DNA of 64,000 bases from Emergomyces orientalis (lineage: Eukaryota > Ascomycota > Eurotiomycetes > Onygenales > Ajellomycetaceae). This document shows positions 49,701-59,861 of this stretch, in pieces. Both the position numbers and the translations under genes were made by a program. Location of the stretch: NCBI GenBank assembly GCA_002110485.1, contig MOWL01000001.1:2145570-2209569 (forward strand), written 5' to 3'. Position 1 is the first letter of the stretch, and each line of letters opens with the position of its first letter. The notes under the pieces are model-generated. The model ran no database searches. It saw only the letters and a list, made by a program, of their open reading frames with translations, and was not told where the DNA came from.

Positions 49701-50026
49701 CACGAAACCGTATCAATACTGTTCTAAGAGACTCATCAACCAACCAACCACTACGTCTTGTTATTAGAACCACCCCTTACTTCAGATTGTTAATATTAAT
49801 CATTGTTTCTCACCTGATTAAGATCTACATGTGATTCCTTACAGTACAGCCTGTTTGGTGACTTAAGTTTGTTGAGAACTAGTGCTAATCTGCAATGCTT
49901 CTCATCATCACCACAGGCAGCTAGAAGGTGATTTTTGAAATCATTGTCACCAGTATGAACATAGAGTTTTGATTTCAGATAACAAATTTCCACCACTGAA
50001 ATCCTCACTTTGATCAACAAATTTAC

Positions 50027-50303
50027 TTGGATTTTCCCACTGGCATATCAATGGCGGCAAAGCTGATGAGTTTCACTCAGACCAGTTCTATTAAAGAGTA
50101 TGCTTCTGAGTTTCAATCACTCTCAGCAGATCTAGCCTGGGGATATACAGCATTGATTCATTATTTTTATACAGATCTGTGCGATGACATCAAGGATGTT
50201 CTCATCCAGAAAGATTGACCAAAAAATCTGCAAGACATGATCAACCTGGCTGTAGAGGTGGGCATGCGTCTGAAGGAACGGAGACTCGAGAAGGTCAGTA
50301 GAC
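50027..50303 (+). pseudogene. Ty3/gypsy-type gag fragment
   Basis: Encodes KLMSFTQTSSIKEYASEFQ, then LSADLAWGYTALIHYFYTDL and, after an in-frame TGA at about 50216, PKNLQDMINLAVEVGMRLKE. This matches the retrotransposon gag domain of fungal Ty3/gypsy elements. No protease, RT or LTR adjoins, so it is a small broken fragment. 49701-50026 shows nothing else. Confidence 0.65.
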
Positions 50304-50345
50304 TTCCCAATAAAGTCAGACCCTTGTGGGCGCTCTTACTGTACC

Positions 50346-50417
50346 CGGGAACTTCTCCCCTGTGGGAACTTCTCCCCTGTGGGCACTTCTCCCCTGTGGG
50401 AACTTCTCCCCTGTGGG
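50346..50417. repeat. 17-bp minisatellite, block 1
   Basis: About four units of ACTTCTCCCCTGTGGGA. Blocks with the same unit recur at 51189-51223 and 51500-51535, so a single array appears to have been split by a LINE ORF1 fragment and an LTR. Confidence 0.85.
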
Positions 50418-51056
50418 GCCTGTGTCCACTGTTGTTCTTCTCGCAGTTTGTTGGCGTCTTCGATGTTCACCGTGTGAATGGACACGTCTCCGCTCTTCAG
50501 TTGTTTGGCGGCTACCACCTGAATCGGTCGCTCCGTGCTGCGTGTTCGCTCCTTCAGTGCATTGTTGACTCTTTCGCGTAGCTCTCCCGGTGTCTTATCT
50601 CGCAGCAGTGCGGCCACCTCGGGGTTGCGTAGTTTGACTATTATCTCCCTCTCCTTGCTGTTCGTTTGTGCGGGTGGAGGCGTTCTGGGGCTGGGGGGGC
50701 GTGCCACCAGACCTGACTCTGTCGGCCCAGGTTGAGTTTCTGGCTGTCGGGTGCGTTGCTGCATGGTTGACCGCGTTCTTGATGAGGGTGAGGTCGTCTG
50801 AGATGGTGGTCTTTGCGATGTGGTGGATCTGATTCAACTTATCGAGGATCTCGTGGGAGGATGGTGCGGCCCTGGATTTTTTGGCATAAGCCTGTACGCT
50901 GTTCAGAAAGGATTCTAATGATTGATCTGGTAGTTTTTGGCGTTGTCCTTTTTCTAGGGCTAGCAATGCTGTTGCCTCTGCTATGAGTTGCGTCGCGTGC
51001 TCATGCAGGTTTTGCGGCTGCAGGCCCAACTGAGGCCACTTAGCCTTATTAGCCAT
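50390..51056 (-). pseudogene. LINE ORF1 fragment (GC-rich Tad-type), frameshifted
   Basis: Minus-strand ATG 51056 opens MANKAKWPQLGLQPQNLHEH, with a Gln/Lys-rich helical region to about IKNAVNHA; coding then continues in another frame through PPPAQTNSKEREIIVKL and RPIQVVAAKQLKSGDVSIHT before ending in minisatellite sequence. This resembles ORF1 of fungal Tad-like LINEs, but unlike copy 1 at 1-6.5 kb its codons are GC-rich, so it is a different family. One frameshift near 50760 breaks it. Confidence 0.6.
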
Positions 51057-51188
51057 GGTTCCGGGTATCGGGCCGTAGCCGAAAGCCAGGCCAATAAGAT
51101 GACGTCAATTTAAGCTTAATTACACGCGCGGTTGTGGTGAAATTTCAAAAATTAGATATGAGCAGTGTGTGGTTGGAGAGAAGTTGTT

Positions 51189-51535
51189 CTTCTCCCCTGT
51201 GGGAACTTCTCCCCTGTGGGGACTGTTGAGTATCACGGTGGTTGAAACACGTGTAAGAGATCTGAAACTCATACCTGTATCTATATATATATTAGGCATT
51301 CTGCCTCTGCTAGAATAGATATAGAAGAAGAACAATTCAACAATGGATACTGTTGAGTATCACGGTGGTTGAAACACGTGTAAGAGATCTGAAACTCATA
51401 CCTGTATCTATATATATATTAGGCATTCTGCCTCTGCTAGAATAGATATAGAAGAAGAACAATTCAACAATGGATACACTACTATCACTTGCTTCAACAG
51501 GGACTTCTCCCCTGTGGGAACTTCTCCCCTGTGGG
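51189..51535. repeat. 17-bp minisatellite blocks 2 and 3, flanking the solo LTR
   Basis: Two units at 51189-51223 and two at 51500-51535 on either side of the LTR insertion; same unit as block 1. A short segment upstream (51057-51188) has no feature. Confidence 0.8.
51224..51499 (+). mobile_element. Solo LTR with a 127-bp internal tandem duplication
   Basis: The complete LTR (51351-51499, 149 bp) starts TGTTGAGTATCAC and ends CTTCAACA, canonical TG...CA with inverted TGTTGA/TCAACA ends. It is preceded by an identical 127-bp copy of its own 5' part (51224-51350). GGGAC flanks the whole unit (51219-51223 and 51500-51504), so the duplication was inside the inserted unit or arose after insertion. 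Family differs from the 102-bp copia LTR. Confidence 0.85.
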
Positions 51536-51742
51536 CGCTCCTACTAGGGGTTCTGGGAAAGTTAACTTTTACTGTAGAAGTTGACCTTCAAAAGTTAGCT
51601 TTTAAATCCATGGAGTATATATATCCCATCAAAATTCAAGGAGAAACTTCGAGTTTAACTCAATCTTGAACCTGTGTCAGTTGAAAACTTCAATTTTCAT
51701 CACAAATTTCAATGAAAAAGAATCCATCCAAAAAAAAAAATT

Positions 51743-51928
51743 TTGTCACCTCCCAAAACAAACCGGCAATCAAAGGCAGCTCAATCCAGAATTTTCAGAG
51801 ATTTTCAATCTGAAGCAGAACCTCATGTTATGAAAATCTGGGCGAGAGGGAATAGCCAAGCGAAGGCCGTGAGCGAGCTTCAAGAAATAGGAGAGAAGCT
51901 CAGGTATGCATGCGCATTGTGTGGATAG
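51743..51928 (+). other. Short ORF, possible transposon ORF remnant
   Basis: 61 codons (KTNRQSKAAQSRIFRDFQSE, VSELQEIGEKLRYACALCG), hydrophilic and helical. Upstream has an A-run. It may be the N-terminus of a LINE ORF1, but no diagnostic motif is present. Confidence 0.25.
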
Positions 51929-52116
51929 GGAATAGCCCGTTCACTCAGTTTGGTCTGGGCCATAATCTCGATAAGCTTATTGAGAATGGCATTTGCTAGA
52001 GATGTGGTTTGGACTTGTAGAGTTGCATATTTAGCACTGATAATCCAGGATGCTCGGCTCAGCGTCTGAATGTTGGCGAGCTCTTCCAGGCATTGTAGCC
52101 ATGAATTCGGATCGCG

Positions 52117-53335
52117 TGGTGGAGTCCAAGTGAGTCAAAATGGTGAGGGCCACGGTTTCGGATCGCAAATTGTGGCTTGAGCATGCAAGCGCCGAACCAA
52201 AACAAATGATCATTCAAAATGACATTCGACGGAAGTACACCTTTAAAAAGCACCTTTTGGCTCAATGAAGACCACCCTGTTTCTGGACCATCCCGAACGA
52301 TGTGCGAGAACTACACAAATATCTGAAGTCCAGAGGGGCTAAACAAGAAAAACTCAAGAATTGTTTGTTGTAAATTACAATGTAGTAGAGAAAATTACTA
52401 AGCAGAGCTAGTGCCTGGTTTGGGAAGTAATCGAGTCTAAAATTTTATTGGTTGCACGCCCATGCACCCATCATGATGCAGCCGCCGGATCTATAGTCTA
52501 TCTCACAAAGGGTATCTTCTGAAACAGACCTAAAAATCGCTTCAATGTGCAGTGATTCTTTTCTTCTGATAGCAAGACTTCTAGGTACCTGTGCTTGCTG
52601 AGGCTCCTTGAGAACATTTAAAATATTCAACTATAAACAGATTCTGCTTTAAGCTTTAATTTAGGCTGGATCGTCTTTCAAAACAGGCAAAGGCTCTGCG
52701 TTGTAATTTTCTCTACTACATTGTAATTTACAAAACCAAATTTTCATCTATTCACTCTTATTATTGAATTTTTCTTGTATAATTCCCTTCTCTTCTCTGG
52801 ACTTTGGATATTTTGTGTAGCTCTCGCATGTTGTTCAGAATGGAGGGGGGTAATGCTTCTCCTGTTGCTGTAAGAGTGTGTCTTTCCGGGGCTCTACCGG
52901 ATATGGCACTCACTATATCTTTGTCTGGTGGTGGAAAGTGGCTGCTTGAAGCATCAGATTTGTTAAAATTAAACATTGGAGTGTGCCTTTCCGTCAATAA
53001 TGCATCTGCACAAGGCTACTGTGCGCAGTCCATGGCTTCTTGACACACTTTGAGTTTGATGGTCGCATAATGTAGAATTTGATTCCAATGAAGTTGAGGA
53101 TCTGGGACTTGAGCGTTATCTCTTGGCATTATGGGAAGAGATCTCAATTTATAGCTACAAGTGAGTGTTGTCTAGAAATATGATGGCCTGCCTTTATTGA
53201 GCCAAAAGTCGCTTTTTAAAAGTGTACTTCTGTCGAACGTCATTTCAAGTGATCAGTCGTTTTGCTGCCGCGCTTGCATGCTTGGACCACGATTTGCGAT
53301 CCGAAACCGTGGCCCACACCATTTGACTCACTATG
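52117..53335. repeat. Inverted pairs of decayed element fragments
   Basis: 52117-52265 and 53194-53335 are inverted, diverged homologues; their shared frame (plus strand in the first, minus in the second) reads ATVSDRK and YTFKK with LLAQ before a stop, so both derive from one coding element. A second inverted pair, 52290-52402 and 52698-52840, shares GTAAATTACAATGTAGTAG and, at protein level, VRELHKYLKSRGAK versus MRELHKISKVQRREG. Nested or rearranged copies of one or two transposons explain this; family uncertain. Confidence 0.55.
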
Positions 53336-53467
53336 ATAAGTCTTGCCTCAAGACCTCCTCAATGATCGGTGGCGCTCAATTTTCGCGATTTCAGGGAAAG
53401 GTAAGTATGGTAGCAGCGTTAGAAATGATGTGAGAAGAACATTCACCATAAGTTGACATCAAAACAG

Positions 53468-53600
53468 ATGAAAGAAACACTGGGAGTCAACATCCAAATG
53501 CAATGGGTGCCAGCTCACTGTGGCATCTTCCGGAATAAAGTCGCCGACCAGATTGCAAAACGGTCAATCGGCCCACACCCGACGCATCATTTTCAGAAAC
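53468..53600 (+). pseudogene. RNase H fragment of another LINE
   Basis: Plus-strand frame reads QMQWVPAHCGIF then KVADQIAKRSIG, the WxPAHxG...NExAD box of LINE RNase H with the glycine and glutamate changed. It stops a few bases before the 17-bp repeat block. Confidence 0.55.
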
Positions 53601-54749
53601 CAGTACCCCCCGTGGCTTGAAAAAAAAAAAACGGCTTGCAAGAAAAGCAGCAGTGCGACTGAAATGTCCTGGGACAAAAAATGGCTTGCAGCAAAACGTG
53701 GCTTGCAACAAAACGTGGCTTGCAACAAAAGCAGCAGGGCGACCGAAATGTCCCGGGACAAAAAAAGGCTTGCAACAAAAAGTGGCTTGCAACAAAAAGT
53801 GGCTTGCATCTACACCGACGGTAGCGGCATCGGTGGTCATGTCGGGGCAGCAGCTGTGGCGCCGGTGCTACAGGTTAACGGCGTCTGCACAAGGCGGACC
53901 CAATACATGGGCGCATCCAGCACCTCCACAGTATACGCGGCGGAACTCAGGGGCCTAGTGCTAGCGTTGCAGATGGTTCTCGACATCGATGCAGCTGGCG
54001 CTGGCCCCGGGAAGCGCGCCGCCATCTTCACCGACAATCAGGCTGCCGTCCAAGCGATGCAGAACCCCAAGCACCCATCAGGTCAATATATCCTCGCCGA
54101 GGCCATACAGGCATTCGATAAACTCCGACACTTGGGGTGGGAAGTCCAGTTCCGATGGATCCCAGCACATGTCGGAGTGCTAGGTAACGAAGCTGCCGAT
54201 GTAGCAGCGAAGGAAGCAGCCAGAAATGACCCCAACGTACGAACTACTGGGGAACAGCGGCCAGAACCAGGATCACTCCGAATTCTTATGGCAACAACAA
54301 GGTCCACCATTCGTCAGGCGATGAAGGGCGAGTGGGAGACGTCCTGGGAAAAAGCTAAGCACGGTAGAGACCTCTGCAAACTCGGGGTTCGGCCAGGGAA
54401 AGCGACACTCGACACACACACTGGGACGCATAGAGCGATCAGCTCAGCAATCACACAGATGCGTACAGGAAAGATTGGACTGCGAGCATACCTCCACGCC
54501 ATCAACAAAGCCGACACTAACAAATGTCAATGTGGTTGGGGACCACAAACGGTACGCCACATCCTCCTGGAATGCCGAAACTGGATGGACGAACGACACC
54601 GAATGTGGGCAGGCAAGCTTCCATGTGTGGACATCAAACGCATCCTCTGTAGCTCGTCAATGGCGGTACAAGCAGCAAAAATGATGATCAGGACGGGCCT
54701 CCTGGGTCAATTCCAGACAGTCCCATCCACAGTACTTCAATATAACTAG
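53520..54749 (+). pseudogene. 5'-truncated LINE ORF2 (RNase H + zinc knuckle) fused to repeat-derived codons
   Basis: From about 53809 it encodes RNase H: IYTDGSGIGG, AAELRGLVLALQ, IFTDNQAAVQAM, WIPAHVGVLGNEAAD, then the C-terminal knuckle region CQCGWGPQTVRHILLEC and the end VPSTVLQYN. The same frame is open upstream through the 17-bp repeats to 53520, giving a 409-codon chimeric frame. Codons are GC-rich. The first codon is not ATG-confirmed for the LINE part, so I treat it as a truncated element rather than a gene. Confidence 0.75.
53622..53812. repeat. Compound 17-/50-bp repeat built on TGGCTTGCAACAAAACG
   Basis: Starts after an A11 run. The word GGCTTGCAACAAAA (with small variants) occurs about seven times; two longer units each add GCAGCAG..CGAC..AAATGTCC and GGGACAAAAAA. 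The block ends exactly where the LINE RNase H sequence starts (GCATCTACACCGACGG). Related single words lie at 55026-55048 and 55928-55945. Confidence 0.85.
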
Positions 54750-55025
54750 CATGCGAGTGTAAAACCAGTAGACAGAAGTTGAGGAGGGTCAGGAAAGACC
54801 TAACAAGGCAGAGATACAGAACTTATAGGAAGACTATAGATAGAGGAAGCTCCAGTGGAAAAGAAGCAGTTCTTGCAGGAATAGCCGGCCTAACAACTAG
54901 GCATTTCTAGCAAGAATAACTGAATTTCCAAGGAAAAGAGCAGAAACTCCTGTATATATAGTTGTACGCTGCATAGCTGCCTGAGGGCGGCTGGGACAAT
55001 CTATGAATAAATCAATCAATCAAAA
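53810..55025 (+). mobile_element. 5'-truncated Tad-like LINE, fragment A
   Basis: Contains the 3' end of ORF2, a 3' UTR of about 250 bases and a terminal ATGAATAAATCAATCAATCA tail. The 3' UTR closely matches fragment B. The AT-rich LINE at 1-10 kb is a different family. Confidence 0.8.
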
Positions 55026-55896
55026 CGTGGCTTGCAACAGAAGTGCCCCAGGACAAAAACTGTCAAGTTTCGATGGATCCCGGCACATGTCGGAGTGCCA
55101 GGTAACAAAGCTGCCGATCGTGCAGCCAAGGAAGCAGCCGGATATGACCCGAACATACGAACCACCGGGGAACCGCCACCAGAACCAGAATCGCTCCGAA
55201 TGCTTATGGCAACAACGAAGTCCGCTATTCGTCAGGCAATGAAGGGCGAGTGGGAGACGTCCTGGGAAAAGGCGAAGCATGGTAGAGACCTCTTCAAACT
55301 CGGGGTTAGGCCGGGAAAAGCGATACTCGACACGCACGCTGGGACACATAGGGCGATCAGCTCAGCGATCACGCAGATGCGTACGGGCAAGATCGGCCTG
55401 CGCGCGTATCTCCACTCCATCAACAAGGCCGACACCGACAAATGCCAATGTGGTTACGGACCCCAGACCGTACAGCACGTCCTCCTGGAATGCCGAAACT
55501 GGGTGGACGAACGACAACAAATGTGGGCAGGTAAGCTCCCATGTGTGGACATCAAACGCATTCTCTGTAGCTCATCAATGGCGGTACAAGCAGCAAAGAT
55601 GATCTTGAGGACAGGACTCCTGGGTCAATTCCAGGCAGTCCCATCTACAGTACTCCAATATAACTAGCATACGAGTGAAAATCCAGTAAACAGAAGCTGA
55701 GGAGGGCCAGGAAAGGCCTCACAAGTGCATAGACACGGAACTATCAGGAAGGCTATGGGTTGAGGGATATCTGAGCTCTAGTGGATAAGAAGCAATTCGG
55801 GCCACGAATAGCTTGGTCTTTGAAACAGGAGCGGGAACACCTGTATTTATAGTCGTACGCTGCATAGCTGCCTGAGGGCGGCTGGGACAGTCTTTG

Positions 55897-55926
<30 letters not shown>
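55026..55926 (+). mobile_element. 5'-truncated Tad-like LINE, fragment B, with flanking 17-bp words
   Basis: Begins with AACGTGGCTTGCAACAGAAG, then LINE sequence from about 55068, and ends in (TCAA)n at about 55900-55926, again followed by CTTGCAACAAAAG. It lies immediately after fragment A in the same orientation. Confidence 0.75.
55032..55667 (+). pseudogene. 5'-truncated LINE ORF2 end, fragment B
   Basis: Starts inside RNase H (FRWIPAHVGVPGNKAAD) and runs to the same C-terminus as fragment A (CQCGYGPQTVQHVLLEC, VPSTVLQYN), about 90% alike. The first ten codons are the 17-bp word and linker, not LINE. Confidence 0.75.
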
Positions 55927-55928
<2 letters not shown>

Positions 55929-56051
55929 ACTGTCTTGCAACAAAAGTAGTGACTAGATGCCTTGTTATAGTAAAGTACTGTCCTTAAAATACATATTTTT
56001 TGTCGCCATTGAACCGATTTCTGTGGTCCTGTGGCGACCAATGACCCACGG

Positions 56052-56345
56052 TCAAAAGACCCCCAGGTTTCTCCGCCATTTTGGTCTCGCACGACGCTTG
56101 GTCTTTTTCTCTTGTTTTTGTTTGCTGTTTGACACAGATGCTACCATCTCTTCGTCGAGGTTCAACTCCCCGCCAAACACCATGAAGATGGTGTTGGTCC
56201 CGTCTTCGATCGCCGCGTCAAAGCACTGTAAAGGAGCGATCGGTTTCAGGTCCTTGTCATAGAAGGTTGCCTGTCGGTTCCGAGCATCCTTCTTAGCCAT
56301 TCGCTCCACCATGGGCAGGTCAGAAGGCTCGGACGGGTTAATAGT
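56052..56345 (-). pseudogene. Unrecognised ORF remnant
   Basis: Minus-strand frame NPSEPSDLPMVERMAKKDAR then LKPIAPLQCFDAAIEDG, FMVFGGELNLDEEMV and a basic C-terminus (KKTKRRARPKWRR). Protein-like with a lysine-rich tail, open to about 56345, but no start codon with good context. Probably a transposon-borne fragment. Confidence 0.4.
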
Positions 56346-56864
56346 TATCTTATAAGTGTTGACCCAATTCCCTTACGAGCCTTGAAAATGATCGTGACCA
56401 TCCTAGCGCTGGTTGACACATCCTCAAGTAAGAATAGAGGGTGAAATGCAAGGTCATCATTCAAAAATTTATAGAATTGTAGAGACGAAAACACATTCAA
56501 GATAATCAGACAATTGTCTGGAGAATTATGCTGTGCATTTGGAAAGACTTGGAAGTTTGCCACTAAGAGTAGACTCATCTCGGACAAAAGGCTCCTGGAC
56601 TCCGTGCGGGACATTGATCAATTGAAGCAAATGTCTACAAAGCGACATCGCCATAGATATGATGATTCTTCCAACTCGGTTAACTCGTCAGAGTTGTGAA
56701 GTTAACAAGTACACGCTTATAGGAGGTTTCTATGGGTATGATGATTCTCCCAAGTTGCTATGCGACTCAGTGAGCTCGCCTTGAGATATTTCTAGACACA
56801 TGAAGTTACTCGATTTGAGTGGAAGTTCTCAAGTCTTCATGTTTCACAAAGTTATTCTCTTGTA

Positions 56865-57100
56865 ATGGATGCTACCTCGAGCTTTCCCGAAGCAGGAGAG
56901 AGGAGCCCGCTGAGAGAATCTACGAGGTCCCCTACTTTTAACCTTGACTCTGTACTGGATGCCACTATGCATAGAAAGGTAAGCATCATACCTATACGTG
57001 GCTCTTTCTGGCCTAAATGTGCGGCAGAATGTACAAGTTAAACTTTGTCACAGGGCCATTTTCGAATGATGGGAAGATGGGCTATGTCAGGCTTGGGGAA
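56865..57100 (+). other. Possible first exon of a decayed gene
   Basis: ATG 56865 opens 38 codons (MDATSSFPEAGERSPL...NLDSVLDATMHRK) up to a good GTAAGC donor at 56979; a CAG acceptor near 57027 leads into 13 more codons and then a stop. Splice signals are good but the gene is not completed. No family recognised. The rest of 56346-57557 shows only short frames. Confidence 0.25.
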
Positions 57101-57557
57101 ACTTCTGGCTCATTCGAGAGGTCAGATGACAGCACGAACAGATCACAGGTCTTGTGACTGGTTTTGTCTTGAGACAATTTACACAAGACTATGACAGATC
57201 TAGAAGAGTTCTTCTGGATCATTCTTCATGATAGAGTTGAATCAGGACATGATCTTCAAGTCTCAATTCATATGCTTATCAACATAGATTGTATCCTATT
57301 CTGTGTCTGATTTCATATGAAAAATTGTGTCATGAGTTAAATAGTATAGCTCTTACACTACAACAAGACTATATCACTCTTGAGAAACTCTTCTCATTAA
57401 GCTTACAGGCTTGAGTCCACTGACAACCCACTTTTTTCAAGTATAGTCCCCAGCAATCCAATGTCGCCAGGCAATCAATTCAATGTAAAAAGATGGATAC
57501 TTTCTCACAAGGAGATTCTAATAATTCTGTTATAGAAGCAGGTTTCTAAGCCAGATG

Positions 57558-58140
57558 AAGATATGATAATAAAAATGGAAAAAAGACAAAGATGCAGCTG
57601 AATTGCTGGATGGAGTTGGCTAAGTTGCATGAATCCTTCTGGTTCCTTCCGGTTCCATCTGGTCAGAGTAAATGAATCCACCAATCAACCGCCATCCAAG
57701 GACCGTCAAGGTTGCAAAACCGTATCAATACCGTTCTAAGAGACTCGTGCTTCCACTTAGGAACATCAAGGATTCGTCAAAACGGTCCAAATAGTCTATA
57801 GCAAAAGGCTTTGAAGGGGCTTTAAAGCTTGTCAAGCTATTAGCCAGAGTGGAGATTGCCAGCAATTGATTCAGTAGTCGTACCCTGCATATCCCGATGG
57901 AGGTTGGGGGACCAACCAGTCAACCACAGTACATTTCTGTATTTCGAACCACACGGCCCATCACACAGCTCGACTTTGCGGCCTTCATGCCCAGTAAGGG
58001 TGATGAGGCTCACAGCCCCGAGCGAGCGACGAATGTCGCGGACCCCTTCCAGAAGTTGAGAGTCGAAAAGCTGCTGAACGCACCACTGGGTCGACACGGT
58101 TGGAAGAGCCGGTCTCCCAATCACGGCAGGGTATATCACA
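57558..58140. repeat. Direct repeat, copy A (partner 59862-60327)
   Basis: Both copies run from GATGAAGATATGATAATAAAA-like sequence (first 20 shared bases) through CTTCTGGTTCCTTCCGGTTCC, the GACCGTCAAGGTTGCAAAA block, the AGCTATTAGCCAGAGTGGAG block and on to CAATCACGGCAGGGTATATC. Copy A has two insertions relative to B (about 57895-58030 and 58068-58110); B has an extra 75-bp-repeat-like segment. In copy A the frame FAAFMPSKGDEAHSPERATN is open across one insertion, hinting at former coding. Confidence 0.85.
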
Positions 58141-58249
58141 TGGTGTTTGGTTAAACCAGACGATCAACAATGCATGTGGCCTCTCCTGCACGCCGCCCCA
58201 ACCATTCCGAGCATATGCAGGCGCTAAGCCAAATTCATGAAACATAAAA

Positions 58250-58376
58250 GTTGAACGTGGGTCAAAAAATACTTGTGTTGAATTTGGAACCACGTTCAAC
58301 TTTTGAACCATGGCATGTCTCAAAGCTTGACCCACGCCGAAGGTTTTTCCGGCCGAAAATTTGAGTAACGTTCAAC
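58250..58376. mobile_element. Small nested inverted-repeat element (MITE-like)
   Basis: GTTGAACGT at 58250 and ACGTTCAAC at 58368 form the outer ends. Inside, 58250-58260/58290-58300 is an 11-bp perfect stem, and CGTGGGTCAA (58256) pairs with TTGACCCACG (58327). The right third matches 17061-17120 in reverse. No clear target duplication. Confidence 0.55.
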
Positions 58377-59314
58377 GTTCTTTGCACCACTGTACGCCCG
58401 CGGCGTCACTGACCTTTGGGATGTAGGTACGACTAATTCGTAGTCGATGATGATGCGGCGCTTACTGCGACTGCGCCACATCACATAGACTCTACATTTT
58501 ATGAATCTTACACGGGTTGAAGGACCTCCTCAGAAGATGAATTCATCAGCAATAAGTGTGTAAGCTGGATTTAAGAGTTGTACAGTTTTGTCAGCATAAT
58601 CTTCATGATGTATTTCATCTTTCCGTAGCCGCATATTGTTAGAGAACCTTCCAGATGCTTTTATGGCAGAGATAGCAAGAAAAGAACAAGCATTATGAAT
58701 CCACAGTAAACTCAGAGAATTTCCTAGAGTGTAAAATTCTCATACCTTTTGAATGACCAGGATGACCGCATTTAAGAGTAAAATGACCCATGTGACTAGG
58801 CTAGCGGCTGCGACAAAGCTAACCCCTCAGCAAGCTGAAGAGAACTGGCAGCAAATTGATCCCGCCTCTGTTTCCCAGAAACTTATCAAGGAGTTCATCA
58901 GTGATTATGTGTAGGTTTCTACAAACAAGGTTGCAGGCGGCTTTATAGCATGTAATGATTCCAAATCGGCCTAAGACTTTTAGATCTTTTTGCAATATCT
59001 CTATTTGGCTTTCAGCAGATGGTAATGGTTCTTCTGTCTTTGTACGGGCCGTGCCTTTCCGCGGTTATAATAACACTTACTAGAATGCCCGATCGCTTGT
59101 AACACTCGACAGAAGCAAGAGAAACTGCCTTTATGCCGGGAAACCATAATTTAGCAAGAAATCCTTTTGTCTGCTATTAAACCTACTTTAATAACCCTTA
59201 ACAAACTAAAGTATTACAGTTAGTAGACGGATCAATCAAACTTCATAATAACCATCTTCCTCAAAACTACTCTCGGGGGTAGATCTGTAGATCTCCCATT
59301 ACCCGGGAGCTTAG
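58377..59314. other. Mostly unassigned; one short ORF
   Basis: Only 58753-58914 (53 residues, KLTPQQAEENWQQIDPASVS then QKLIKEFISDYV) looks protein-like; it may be the tail of a lost gene or transposase. Otherwise nothing recognised. Confidence 0.3.
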
Positions 59315-59842
59315 AGAGACTGCTGGCTTAGGGAGACTGCTGGCTTAGGGAAGCTACTGGCTTGGGGAAGCTACTGGCTTGGGGAAACTGCTGGCTTGGG
59401 GAAACTGCTGGCTTGGGGAAACTGCTGGCTTGGGGAAGCTACTGGCTTAGGGAGACTGCTGGCTTAGGGAAGCTACTGGCTTGGGGAAGCTACTGGCTTA
59501 GGGAGACTGCTGGCTTAGGGAGACTGCTGGCTTAGGGAGACTGCTGGCTTGGGGAAACTGCTGGCTTGGGGAAACTGCTGGCTTGGGGAAGCTACTGGCT
59601 TAGGGAGACTGCTGGCTTAGGGAAGCTACTGGCTTGGGGAAGCTACTGGCTTAGGGAGACTGCTGGCTTAGGGAGACTGCTGGCTTAGGGAGACTGCTGG
59701 CTTGGGGAAACTGCTGGCTTAGGGAAGCTACTGGCTTAGGGAGACTGCTGGCTTAGGGAAGCTACTGGCTTGGGGAAGCTACTGGCTTAGGGAGACTGCT
59801 GGCTTAGGGAGACTGCTGGCTTGGGGAAGCTACTGGCTTAGG
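59315..59842. repeat. 17-bp minisatellite, about 31 units, with higher-order order
   Basis: Unit GGGAGACTGCTGGCTTA with variants at the middle (GACTGC = X, AGCTAC = Y, AACTGC = Z) and at the last base (A or G). Unit order is XXYYZZZ YXYYXXXZZ YXYYXXXZ YXYYXX Y, so blocks of eight or nine units are themselves repeated. The unit junctions read TTAGGG or TTGGGG. It lies between the two copies of the 57.6/59.9-kb repeat. Confidence 0.95.
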
Positions 59843-59861
59843 TAATCAATCCTATGTAAAA

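Noticed and set aside
49341..49767. Repetitive ORFs across the 75-bp array and T56 tract
   Set aside because: Frames are open on both strands because 75 is a multiple of three; poly-Phe/poly-Lys stretches are just the T-run.
56514..57440. Second FunK1 fragment near 57.2 kb
   Set aside because: A short TDLEEFFWIIL-like word resembles the family, but no other conserved motif follows in any frame.
59315..59842. CRISPR array
   Set aside because: The 17-bp units are contiguous without unique spacers and the genome is eukaryotic.
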